Source: Cellulomonas sp. Leaf334 (GTDB lineage: Bacteria > Actinomycetota > Actinomycetes > Actinomycetales > Cellulomonadaceae). From it: a DNA stretch of 64,000 nucleotides. Below, piece after piece: positions 1 to 9,881 of this stretch. The stretch's first letter is position 1. The number at the start of each line of letters is the position of its first letter. Below the pieces are notes generated by a model, which was given only the letters and a program-made list of their open reading frames with translations, made no database searches and was not told the DNA's origin. A program made the translations under genes and the position numbers. Location: the NCBI RefSeq assembly GCF_001424195.1, contig NZ_LMOO01000001.1:850569-914568 (forward strand). The letters run 5' to 3'.

Positions 1-553
1 GGACCGGATCGGGTACGTGCCGCAGCGGCTGCCCGCCGCGGCGGGTGTGCCGGCGACCGCCTACGAGGTGGTCACGTCCGGGCTGCTGCACGGCCGGACG
101 CTGCGACCGCCGCGCGGCCACAAGCGGCGCGCGCTGGACGCGCTCGCCGACGTGGGTCTCGCCGACCGGGCGTCCCAGCGCGTGCAGGAGCTGTCCGGCG
201 GGCAGCAGCAGCGGGTGCTCATCGCGCGCGCCCTGGTCCGCGACCCCGACCTGCTCGTCCTCGACGAACCCACCTCCGGCATCGACATCCCGACGCAGGC
301 GACGTTCGTCGACACCGTCAGCCGCCTGCACGACGCGGGCACCACCGTGGTCGTGATCCTGCACGAGCTCGGCCCGTTCTCCTCCCTCATCGACCGCGCG
401 GTCGTGCTGCGCCACGGTCGCGTCGCGCACGACGGTCCCCCGCCGCGCGCCCGCGGCGAGCACGCCGGCGAGTGGCACGACCACACCCACGCGCACCCCG
501 ACCCGGAACCGCCGCGCAGCGGACCCTCCCTGTCCGTGGAGGTGAACCCGTGA
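1..553 (+). CDS. Zinc/manganese ABC transporter ATP-binding protein, 5'-partial
   Basis: ATPase subunit of an ABC importer for Zn or Mn. The gene is cut by the window start: the frame is already open at base 2 and reads DRIGYVPQR, so the Walker A part lies upstream. Visible are the Q-loop (VPQR), the signature LSGGQQQR, the Walker B segment LLVLDEPTSG and the switch His in VVVILHEL. The C-terminal tail is His-rich (HAGEWHDHTHAH), typical of metal importers of the ZnuC/MntA class. The stop codon overlaps the GTG start of the permease by 4 bases (GTGA), so the two are co-translated. Whether the substrate is zinc or manganese cannot be told from the visible part. Confidence 0.9.
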   Translation, partial: DRIGYVPQRLPAAAGVPATAYEVVTSGLLHGRTLRPPRGHKRRALDALADVGLADRASQRVQELSGGQQQRVLIARALVRDPDLLVLDEPTSGIDIPTQATFVDTVSRLHDAGTTVVVILHELGPFSSLIDRAVVLRHGRVAHDGPPPRARGEHAGEWHDHTHAHPDPEPPRSGPSLSVEVNP

Positions 554-1509
554 CCGCGTGGGAGCAGGTCGTCGAGCTGCTCAGCTCGCCCCTCATGCAG
601 CGCGCCCTCCTCGCGGCCGTCCTCGTCGGCGCCGCGGCCCCCGTCGTCGGTACGTTCCTGGTGCAGCGCCGGATGGCCCTCCTCGGCGACGGCATCGGGC
701 ACGTCGCGCTCACCGGCGTGGCGCTCGGCTGGCTGGTCGGCAGCTGGGCCGGTCTGGTGCCGCAGGACACGCTCGCGCTGCCCGGTGCGGTCATCGCGGC
801 GGTGGTCGGCTCGATCGTCATCGAGCTGGTGCGGGAGCGCGGCCGGACCAGCGGCGACCTCGCCCTCGCGCTCATGTTCTACGGCGGCATCGCCGGCGGT
901 GTCCTGCTCATCAAGCTCGCCGGCGGCACGAACGCCAACCTCATCAGCTACCTGTTCGGCTCCATCTCGACGGTGTCCACCGCCGACCTCTGGTGGACGG
1001 CCGCCCTGGCCGTCGTCGTGCTCGGCGTCGGCGTCGGTCTGCGCACCGCCCTGTTCGCCGTCAGCCACGACGAGGAGTTCGCCCGCGCCAGCGGGTTACC
1101 CGTGCGGCTGCTGTCGATGCTCGTCGCGACCATCGCCGCCCTCACCGTCACCATCGCGATGCGCGTCGTCGGCCTCCTGCTGGTCAGCGCGCTGATGATC
1201 GTGCCGGTGGCGATCGCGCAGCTCTTCGCCCGCTCGTTCAGCCGCACGATGACGCTGGCCAGCGTGATCGGCGTGGTCGTCAGCGTCGCGGGGCTCGTGC
1301 TCACCTACTGGCAGGACATCCCGCCCGGGGCGACGATCGTCGTGCTGGCGATCGGCGTGTACGCCGTGGCCGCGACCCTGCAGCCGGTCCTGCGCCGGCC
1401 CGCACCCCCGCAGGACCCCCACCCGGACATGGTCGACGACGTCCTGCTCGTCGACGACGTCGACGATGCTGACAGCGCGGCAGTTAGGCGACCCTCACCC
1501 ACGACGTAG
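550..1509 (+). CDS. Zinc/manganese ABC transporter permease
   Basis: Membrane subunit of the same metal importer (ABC-3 / ZnuB family), 319 aa. I start it at GTG 550 (MTAWEQVVELL) because this overlaps the ATPase stop as GTGA; the longer open frame to 472 lies inside the ATPase gene. About eight hydrophobic segments can be seen. The region GDGIGHVALTGVALG near residue 45 and the loop GLPVRLLSMLVATIAALTV are typical of this permease family. The C-terminal tail is acidic (DMVDDVLLVDDVDDAD). No substrate-binding lipoprotein follows, so it probably lies upstream of the window. Confidence 0.92.
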   Translation: MTAWEQVVELLSSPLMQRALLAAVLVGAAAPVVGTFLVQRRMALLGDGIGHVALTGVALGWLVGSWAGLVPQDTLALPGAVIAAVVGSIVIELVRERGRTSGDLALALMFYGGIAGGVLLIKLAGGTNANLISYLFGSISTVSTADLWWTAALAVVVLGVGVGLRTALFAVSHDEEFARASGLPVRLLSMLVATIAALTVTIAMRVVGLLLVSALMIVPVAIAQLFARSFSRTMTLASVIGVVVSVAGLVLTYWQDIPPGATIVVLAIGVYAVAATLQPVLRRPAPPQDPHPDMVDDVLLVDDVDDADSAAVRRPSPTT

Positions 1510-1518
1510 GATCGCCCC

Positions 1519-2061
1519 GTGGACCCCCTCGACGCCTACCACCTCGGCAGCGTGCCGCTCGGCGTCGCCGTCGCGGGCCTGTTCGTGATCGTCATGGCGC
1601 GCTCGCACGGCACGTACTGGGCGGGCCGCGGCGTGGTGCGCGGGGCGCAGGCCGTCCACGAGCAAGAGGGTGCACCCGGCTGGTGGCACGCCACCGTCCG
1701 GCGTCTGGAGACCTGGACGGACAGGCGCAGCGCGCAGCGTGGGCTCGACCTGGTCCGGCGCTGGGGTCCGATCGCAGTCACGCTGGCGTTCCTGACCGTG
1801 GGCCTGCAGACCGCGATCTTCGCGGCCGCGGGACTCGTGAAGATGCCCTACCTGAGGTTCGCGATCGCGTCGGTCCCCGGGGCGCTCGCGTGGGCCGTCA
1901 TCTGGGCGACCATCGGCTTCGGCGCCGTGTGGGGGGCCTTGTCGCTGTTCGCGACCTTGCCGTGGGCGCTCGCCGGCGCGGTGCTGCTGCTCGTGGCCGC
2001 CGTCGGCTGGCTCGTGCGACGCCGCATGCTGCGCCGGGCGGTCGTTCAGGCCGAGGTCTGA
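1519..2061 (+). CDS. DedA/VTT-like small membrane protein
   Basis: Membrane protein of 180 aa with about four hydrophobic segments (near residues 12-30, 85-110, 115-145 and 150-172) and a basic C-terminus. The stretch [10 protein letters not shown] followed by a Gly/Ala/Trp-rich helix resembles the re-entrant part of DedA/SNARE-associated (VTT) proteins, which act in membrane lipid or proton-linked transport. It is shorter than a full DedA protein (about 200-220 aa), so the family call is tentative. It starts at GTG 1519, nine bases after the permease, and may be read through from it. Its 3' end overlaps convergent uppS by 16 bases. Confidence 0.6.
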   Translation: MDPLDAYHLGSVPLGVAVAGLFVIVMARSHGTYWAGRGVVRGAQAVHEQEGAPGWWHATVRRLETWTDRRSAQRGLDLVRRWGPIAVTLAFLTVGLQTAIFAAAGLVKMPYLRFAIASVPGALAWAVIWATIGFGAVWGALSLFATLPWALAGAVLLLVAAVGWLVRRRMLRRAVVQAEV

Positions 2062-2828
2062 CCCGGCTTGTCCACGGCCCCGCCGTATCGCCGGTCCCGC
2101 CGCGCGTACGTCTCGACAGCACGCCACAGGTGCCTGCGGTCGACGTCGGGCCACGGCTCGTCGAGGAACACCAGCTCGGCGTACGCGGCTTGCCAGATCA
2201 TGAAGTTCGACGTCCGCTGCTCGCCCGACGACCGCAGGAACAGGTCGACGTCGGGCAGGTCGGGCTCGTCGAGGTACCGCGCGAACAGCTTCTCGTTGAC
2301 CTTCTCCGGCTTGACCCGACCGGCGGCGACCTCGCGCGCGATCGCCTGCGCGGCGTCGGCGATCTCGGCACGCCCGCCGTAGTTCACGCACATCGTCAGC
2401 GTGACGGTCGAGTTCTGCCTGGTGAGCTCCTCCGCCGTCTCGAGCTCCGAGATCACGGAGCGCCACAGCCGCGGTCGCCGGCCGGCCCAGCGGACCCGCA
2501 CACCCCACGAGTTCATGAGGTCCCGGCGGCGCCGCAGCACGTCCCGGTTGAACCCCATGAGGAAGCGCACCTCGTCGGGTGACCGGGACCAGTTCTCCGT
2601 GGAGAACGCGTACGCCGAGACGTACTCCACGCCCACCTCGATGGCGCCGGCGACGACGTCGAGCAGCGACGCCTCCCCCGCGGCGTGACCGGCCGTCCGG
2701 GGCAGACCGCGCGCGTTGGCCCACCGGCCGTTGCCGTCCATGACGACGGCGACGTGCCGGGGCACGAACTCCTTCGGGATCGCGGGAGCGCGTTCGCCGC
2801 TGGGGTGCGGCGGGGGTGGGACCGGCAT
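2046..2828 (-). CDS. uppS: Isoprenyl transferase (cis-prenyl diphosphate synthase)
   Basis: Adds isopentenyl units in cis to an allylic diphosphate to make the long-chain polyprenyl carrier of cell-wall synthesis. 260 aa, the usual length. The catalytic start motif [13 protein letters not shown] lies near residue 26, and the diphosphate-binding segment [11 protein letters not shown] and the C-terminal acidic FLDEPWPD are present. Actinobacteria often carry two such enzymes, one short-chain (Z-FPP) and one long-chain, and this sequence alone does not tell which one this is. It begins directly after the recO stop, with no gap (recO-uppS order, as in other actinobacteria). Confidence 0.95.
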   Translation of the reverse strand: MPVPPPPHPSGERAPAIPKEFVPRHVAVVMDGNGRWANARGLPRTAGHAAGEASLLDVVAGAIEVGVEYVSAYAFSTENWSRSPDEVRFLMGFNRDVLRRRRDLMNSWGVRVRWAGRRPRLWRSVISELETAEELTRQNSTVTLTMCVNYGGRAEIADAAQAIAREVAAGRVKPEKVNEKLFARYLDEPDLPDVDLFLRSSGEQRTSNFMIWQAAYAELVFLDEPWPDVDRRHLWRAVETYARRDRRYGGAVDKPGQTSA

Positions 2829-3560
2829 TCAGACCCTCTCGACCATCGGGAGCGAGCGCAGCTGGCGCTCGAGGTGGAACTGGCAGAACGCGGCGACCAG
2901 GCCGTTGCCCTCGCCGCGGTGCCGCTCGGCGCTCGCGTCGGCGACGGACCAGTCTCCCGCAAGCAGCGCCGCCAGGAGCGCGAACGTCTCCGGAGCGGGT
3001 GCGGCCGCGCCGGGGGGTCGGCACCTCCCGCAGACGGCGCCACCCGATGCCACCGCGAACGCGGCGTGGGGGCCGGGCTCCCCGCACCGGGCGCAGTCGG
3101 TGAAGCTCGGTGCCCACCCGGCGACCGACAGCGCCCGCAGCAGGTACGAGTCGAGCACCAGGCCCGGCGCGTGGTCACGGCCCGCAAGCGCCTTCACGGC
3201 ACCGACCAGGAGCCAGTACTGCTGCAGGGACGGTTCGCGCTCGGCCTCGACGAGCCGGTCCGCGGTCTCCAGCATGACCGTGCCCGCGGTGTAGAGCGTG
3301 TAGTCCTCGCAGATCCGGCGGCCGAACGGTCCGAGCGTCTCGGCCTGCGTGACGATGTCGAGGTTGCGTCCCGTGCTCAGCTGCAGGTCGACGTACATGA
3401 ACGGCTCGAGCCGCGACCCGAACTTCGACGACGTGCGACGCACCCCCTTGCCGACGGCACGGACCTTCCCGTGCGACCGGGTCAGGAGGGTGACGATGCG
3501 GTCGGCCTCCCCCAGCTTGTGGGTGCGCAGGACGATCGCCTCGTCGCGGTAGAGGCTCAC
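2829..3560 (-). CDS. recO: DNA repair protein RecO
   Basis: Recombination mediator of the RecFOR pathway; it loads RecA on SSB-coated single strands. 243 aa from GTG 3560 ([18 protein letters not shown]), the conserved N-terminal OB-fold start of the family; the longer open frame upstream is rejected because it is low-complexity and not RecO-like. A C-terminal zinc site is visible as CARC followed some 20 residues later by CGRC. The gene abuts uppS. The promoter should lie in 3561-3680, between recO and the leuA terminator region. Confidence 0.95.
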   Translation of the reverse strand: MSLYRDEAIVLRTHKLGEADRIVTLLTRSHGKVRAVGKGVRRTSSKFGSRLEPFMYVDLQLSTGRNLDIVTQAETLGPFGRRICEDYTLYTAGTVMLETADRLVEAEREPSLQQYWLLVGAVKALAGRDHAPGLVLDSYLLRALSVAGWAPSFTDCARCGEPGPHAAFAVASGGAVCGRCRPPGAAAPAPETFALLAALLAGDWSVADASAERHRGEGNGLVAAFCQFHLERQLRSLPMVERV

Positions 3561-3685
3561 GCGTCCATTGTCTCCCCCGCCACCCACACCTCGGTGTCCC
3601 GCGCCGTGGGCGCAGGCGTCCGATCCAGCCGCACCTGGGACGCGTGAGTCGGCCGTGGGCGGATGAGGCGCCACTCGTGCCACTC

Positions 3686-3709
3686 CTGACCCAGGTGCGG
3701 CTGGGTCAG
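3686..3709 (-). terminator. Hairpin downstream of leuA
   Basis: Perfect 9-bp inverted repeat CTGACCCAG / CTGGGTCAG with a 6-base loop, 120-140 bases after the leuA stop and before recO. A second, imperfect hairpin (CGGGTTCC / GGAAACCCG) lies at 3713-3733. There is no T-run, as is common for actinobacterial terminators. This is the only structure seen in the 268-base gap 3561-3828. Confidence 0.5.
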
Positions 3710-3828
3710 CGACGGGTTCCCGGAGGAAACCCGGGGAGGAGTGCGGGCGGGATCGCCGGACGCACCCCTCCCCGGGGCACACCGACCGGGGGGGTGTCCG
3801 CCTGGTCGGTGGTCTGGGGCGGGAGCGC

Positions 3829-5697
<1,869 letters not shown>

Positions 5698-5748
5698 TCA
5701 CCGTACCCCGAACGACCGGACGTTCCGCAACCTCGCGGGCAGGTCGTC

Positions 5749-7251
5749 TCACCGCAGGGCGACCAGGCGCGAGTCCCCGACCGCGTACAGGTGCGGGCCG
5801 AGCCGCAGCGGCCGGGGAGCGTCGACGGGCAGCAGCGCGTCCCAGACCGTCGCGCCGTCGGCGAGCGAGAGCGCCGTGAGCGACGGCAGCCCGCTCGGCG
5901 CCTCCCGCTCCACGACGAGACGCTCGCCGTCCGTGAAGGTGCGCCCGATCGTCGGGCCGAACGACCGGCGCCAGACCTGCTCACCGGTCCGCGCGTCCAG
6001 ACCGACGAGCGCGCCACCGCCGCGCAGCACGACCCGGCCGGCGACGTCGGCGGCCACCTCGGGCGCCGGGACGAGCGCCCGCCAGACGGCCTCCGCGGAA
6101 CCCGTCGCGTACGCCCGCACCCGGCCGCCCAGCGGCCCACCCGTCAGACCGCTCGCCGCGAAGACGAGACCCGACGTACCGTCGCTGACCCCGGGCTGGA
6201 CCAGCGACCCGCGAACGCTGAACGACGGCTCGCGGTCGCCGGTGGACAGCTCGGAGACGGCGTCGACCCCCGCCTCCCGCACCCGGAACCGCGTGCGCAC
6301 CAGGGTGCCGTCCTCGAGGAGCCGCACCTGGTCGGCGGCCGTCGAACCCTCGGGGCGCGGCAGCCGGTCCCCCGTCCGCGCGTCGAGCACCAAGGTGACC
6401 TCGTTGCCGGTGGCGGTCACGAGGTCACCCGCGGCGACGAGCCTGACCCTGCTGCTGCCGGCCGACTGGAAGGTCGACCACCGCTGCGTCGCCCACCGGG
6501 TGGCGCCGGTGGTCGGGTCCAGACGGCGCACGGCGAGCATGCCCCACGCGTACGTCGCGACGACGACGTCCGACCCCGCCTGCGCGGTCGCGACCACCCA
6601 GCCCTCCACGTCGCTGCGGGACAGGACCTCGCCGTCCCCCGGGTCGATCCGGAGCAGCACCGCCGTCCCCACCTCGGCCGCGGGGGCGTCCGGGCCGGCG
6701 GGTTCGTCCGGGACGAGCCTGCGTCCGTCGGAGGGCGGCTGCGCTCCGACGACGCACACGAGCTCCGCGTCGACCGGCCGGCACAGCACGGTGTCCGGGA
6801 CGACGGCGTCGTCCAGCGGGACCTGCCACCGCTCGTGGCCCGCGACGACGTCCAGCCCGACGATCCTCCGGTCGGTCGTGGCCCCCTGCACCACCACGAC
6901 CACGTCGCCCGAGACGACTGGTGCGACCGCGCCGTCGACCGTCGCCGACCAGCGCTCGCGCGGCGCCGTCTCGAGCAGCCGGACCGCACCGGGGAACGCG
7001 GCGGCACCGAGCACCGAGGCACGCTCGTGCCCGCTGACCCACGACGGCACCCCCACCGCCAGAGCCGCGGCGACCGCGACCGCGCACACCGAGGCGACTG
7101 CCGCACGAGCCGGGCGTCGGGCCGCCCAGGATTCGAGCCGCATCGCACCGGCCCGCAGTCGCTGCGGGCCCGAGCGGACGCGGTCCTCGGCCCCGACGCC
7201 GTCCTCGTCGAGCCCGACGCGCTGCATCACCGGCCGCAGAGCCGAGGACAT
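5749..7251 (-). CDS. Membrane-anchored PQQ-type beta-propeller protein (distal)
   Basis: 500 aa from ATG 7251 (MSSALRPVMQRVGLDEDG). A cytoplasmic N-terminus of about 50 residues precedes one transmembrane segment (near residues 53-72) and then a large extracytoplasmic part made of repeats such as VVSGDVVVVVQG, VGLDVVAGHERW, VALDARTGEQVWRR, typical of PQQ-like (pyrrolo-quinoline quinone fold) propellers that usually bind partners rather than cofactors. It is the last gene of the PFNA-like operon, five bases after a paralogue of the same build. The partner and the role are unknown. The longer reading frame to 7455 lies inside the upstream gene and was not used. Confidence 0.8.
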   Translation of the reverse strand: MSSALRPVMQRVGLDEDGVGAEDRVRSGPQRLRAGAMRLESWAARRPARAAVASVCAVAVAAALAVGVPSWVSGHERASVLGAAAFPGAVRLLETAPRERWSATVDGAVAPVVSGDVVVVVQGATTDRRIVGLDVVAGHERWQVPLDDAVVPDTVLCRPVDAELVCVVGAQPPSDGRRLVPDEPAGPDAPAAEVGTAVLLRIDPGDGEVLSRSDVEGWVVATAQAGSDVVVATYAWGMLAVRRLDPTTGATRWATQRWSTFQSAGSSRVRLVAAGDLVTATGNEVTLVLDARTGDRLPRPEGSTAADQVRLLEDGTLVRTRFRVREAGVDAVSELSTGDREPSFSVRGSLVQPGVSDGTSGLVFAASGLTGGPLGGRVRAYATGSAEAVWRALVPAPEVAADVAGRVVLRGGGALVGLDARTGEQVWRRSFGPTIGRTFTDGERLVVEREAPSGLPSLTALSLADGATVWDALLPVDAPRPLRLGPHLYAVGDSRLVALR

Positions 7252-7256
7252 GGTCG

Positions 7257-8714
7257 TCAGCCGTAGACGATCAGGTCGTTCTCGGTGCGGACGACGAGGT
7301 GACCGCCGACGGAGTCGACGGTGCGGACCCCCTCCGGCAGCGGGACCGCCCAGTACCGGACGCCGTCCTGGAGCCCCAGGCCCCACAGCTGCGGCCGACC
7401 GTCGGGGCCCGTGCCGGGACCGAGGACGAGCGTGCCGTCGGAGACCGGGTCCCACAGGAGGACGTCACCCGTGTCGACGTCCCAGAGCATCGAGCCGTCC
7501 GTCACGTCCATCACGCCGTAGCTGTCCTCGCCGGACATGACCATCCGCTCCGACACCAGGAGGCGCGGCTCGAGCTGGGACGGGGTCCGCCACACGAGCT
7601 CGCCGGTCGACGAGTCGACCGCGGACACCTGCGGGCCCTCGTCGACGATGATCGCGCCCGACGCCGACCCGTCGTCGGCCGACAGCTGTGCGGGCAGACC
7701 CTGCACGCCGAAGAGCTCCGCGCCCTCGGCGTCGTGAGCCATCCCCCCACCCACAGGAGCCCACGTCGCGAACCCGTCGCCGAGGGCCGCCACCTGGAGC
7801 CCACCGAACCGCGGCCCTGTCGCGAGCGTGTCGCCGTCCTCGATGTCGAGGACGATCGTCGCCCCTCCGTCGAGCAGGACCAGCCCGGGCAGCACCCGCA
7901 TGGTGGCGGCGACGCTGATCACGGGGTCGTTCATCACGACCGGGGTGACCACCGACCAGACCACGTCCCCGGTCCGCGCGTCCCGCCGCTGCACGACCAT
8001 CCGTCCCTCGGCGTCGAGGGTGCCGATCACGAGGTCGTCCTCGATCCGGTCGAACGCGACGAGCGACCCACGGAGGTCCCACTCGCCGAGGCGCTCGCCG
8101 TCCTGCGCCGACAGCGGCACGACCGACACCCGCGGCGGTTCCTGGATCGACGCGTCGTCGGAGTAGAGCACCGGCGGGTGCCGGACGAGGCACACGACGA
8201 GGTCACCGACGTCGGCGCGCAGGGGCGGGCACACGGCCGCGGTCGCCTCGAACCCGGACCGCGACACCGGTGCCAGGTCGATCGACCACCGCTGCACGCC
8301 GTTGCGCGCGTCGTGCGAGGTCACCGTCCACGCCTGCTCGCCCTCCGCGAGCACGACGAGGGCGCCGTCGGCCGCCAGCACCGTGCCCGGCAGCGTGGAC
8401 CCCCGGGTCTCCCACAACGGCGTCGGCGCGGCGCCGAGGGGGCGGACCAGGCCCGGTACTCCGGCGATGCGGGCGACGAACGCGCGGTCCCGAGCGGACA
8501 CGACGACACCGGCCGCCACGACCCCGAGCACGACGACGGCCGCCACGGGCCACCACCGGCGCAGGACGCGAGCGCCCGTCCGGGGCGGCTCGACGACGAC
8601 CGTGACGCCGTCCGGGGGTGGCGGGTCGTCTGCCGGGCGCGACCTGTCCGCCGCGGTCGGGGCGTCCTCGACCTCGACGAGCTGCATCCGTGCAGCGGGG
8701 CGTCGGTCCGCCAT
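7257..8714 (-). CDS. Membrane-anchored PQQ-type beta-propeller protein (proximal)
   Basis: 485 aa, ATG 8714. About 50 Pro/Asp-rich residues, a transmembrane segment (WWPVAAVVVLGVVAAGVVV, near residues 54-72), then an external propeller with repeated blades (WTVTSHDARNGVQRW, VVQRRDARTGDVVW, VSAVDSSTGELVWR, YGVMDVTDGSMLWD). It is a paralogue of the next gene in the operon, with the same topology but diverged sequence. No catalytic motif is visible. Together the two probably form a surface scaffold or sensor served by the kinase/phosphatase of the same operon; this role is inferred from context only. Confidence 0.8.
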   Translation of the reverse strand: MADRRPAARMQLVEVEDAPTAADRSRPADDPPPPDGVTVVVEPPRTGARVLRRWWPVAAVVVLGVVAAGVVVSARDRAFVARIAGVPGLVRPLGAAPTPLWETRGSTLPGTVLAADGALVVLAEGEQAWTVTSHDARNGVQRWSIDLAPVSRSGFEATAAVCPPLRADVGDLVVCLVRHPPVLYSDDASIQEPPRVSVVPLSAQDGERLGEWDLRGSLVAFDRIEDDLVIGTLDAEGRMVVQRRDARTGDVVWSVVTPVVMNDPVISVAATMRVLPGLVLLDGGATIVLDIEDGDTLATGPRFGGLQVAALGDGFATWAPVGGGMAHDAEGAELFGVQGLPAQLSADDGSASGAIIVDEGPQVSAVDSSTGELVWRTPSQLEPRLLVSERMVMSGEDSYGVMDVTDGSMLWDVDTGDVLLWDPVSDGTLVLGPGTGPDGRPQLWGLGLQDGVRYWAVPLPEGVRTVDSVGGHLVVRTENDLIVYG

Positions 8715-8723
8715 GACCCGACC

Positions 8724-9881
8724 TTAGGCCATCGGGTCGTTCCCGGGCGCGCGGATCAACCGGAGGGAGCAGTCCCCGAAGGTCACCGTCGACCCCACCC
8801 GGAGCCGGACCTGCTGGTCCACCCGGCACACCACCTGGGCGCCGTCGGGCAGCGTGACGACCGTCCCGTTCGTCGAGCCACGGTCGGCCACCCACACCCC
8901 GCTGGGCTCGACCCCGATCTGGAGGTGGGTCTTGGAGACGGAGCGGGCCGGGTCGACCACCCGCACGAGCTGCACGTCCGCGTCCGAGGCCGGGTTGCGG
9001 CCGACCAGCGCGGTCCGGGCGATGACGACGTGCTGGCCGTCTCCCAGCTCGATCTCCGCGGCGGTGCGGTCCACCACGGTCGTGCCCGCAGGGGCGAGGA
9101 GCAGGTCGTCCCGGGGGCCGGCCGGACGGGTCATCTCCAGCTCGGGTGCGAGTCCGTAGCTGAGCCCCACCTGACGCACCACCGGGTTCGAGCGGGTGTC
9201 GAGGTCCGGACCGCTGCGCTGCGGTGCCAGAGGCGCGAGGACGAGCGCAGCCGGACGCGCCTCGTCGAGCAGGAGGTCGAGCAGCGCCGTCCCGTCAGTG
9301 GACGACCCGCGCTCGGCGACGGCCCAGCCGGGGACGGCGACCGGTCGGCGTCCCGCGCGCTGCGGCACGGGCTCGGAGCGCCGCACCCGCGGCGGCACGA
9401 CCAGAGGCTCCGGCACCGCGCGGACGTCCAGCACCTCGTCGCGCGCCGCGAGGTCGTGCCAGCCGCGCCGCCGTCCTGTCCGGTCGAGGGCCGGCGACGC
9501 GAGGACGACGAGGAGCCCGACACCGAACGCGAGGACACCGGCGGCGATCACCGCGGACCGGACCAGCACCCGGACCATGCCGATGGGGTCGCGCGACTCG
9601 ACGTCGAGCGTCCGGATCCCCACCGCACGACGCCCGACCGTCCAGCCCGCGAACCCGTGCGCCACCCACTGGAGCACCGACACCACCACGACGGACACGG
9701 AGCCGAGGACCACCAGCACGTCGTTGTCCCGGGCGACGCCCGCGACGAGGACCGCACCGCCGAGCACGAGCACCAGCAGCAGGTCGAGCAGACCCGCGCT
9801 CAGCCGGCGGGCCAGCGTGGCGGGCGACGAGTCGTCGCCGGTGCGGTACGGATCATGCACCTGGGATCGGTGACGTGTCAT
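8724..9881 (-). CDS. RDD-FHA membrane protein
   Basis: 385 aa. The N-terminal part (about 20-150) is an RDD-type membrane domain with three hydrophobic helices (ARRLSAGLLDLLLV, then GWTVGRRAVGIRTLD). A linker follows, and the C-terminal 95 residues are a forkhead-associated domain: ALVGRNPASDADVQL, SVSKTHLQI and STNGT, the phosphothreonine-binding loops. It should therefore dock to a protein phosphorylated by the kinase of the same operon. The ATG at 9881 overlaps the stop of the transglutaminase-like gene (ATGA); the longer upstream frame is rejected. Confidence 0.88.
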   Translation of the reverse strand: MTRHRSQVHDPYRTGDDSSPATLARRLSAGLLDLLLVLVLGGAVLVAGVARDNDVLVVLGSVSVVVVSVLQWVAHGFAGWTVGRRAVGIRTLDVESRDPIGMVRVLVRSAVIAAGVLAFGVGLLVVLASPALDRTGRRRGWHDLAARDEVLDVRAVPEPLVVPPRVRRSEPVPQRAGRRPVAVPGWAVAERGSSTDGTALLDLLLDEARPAALVLAPLAPQRSGPDLDTRSNPVVRQVGLSYGLAPELEMTRPAGPRDDLLLAPAGTTVVDRTAAEIELGDGQHVVIARTALVGRNPASDADVQLVRVVDPARSVSKTHLQIGVEPSGVWVADRGSTNGTVVTLPDGAQVVCRVDQQVRLRVGSTVTFGDCSLRLIRAPGNDPMA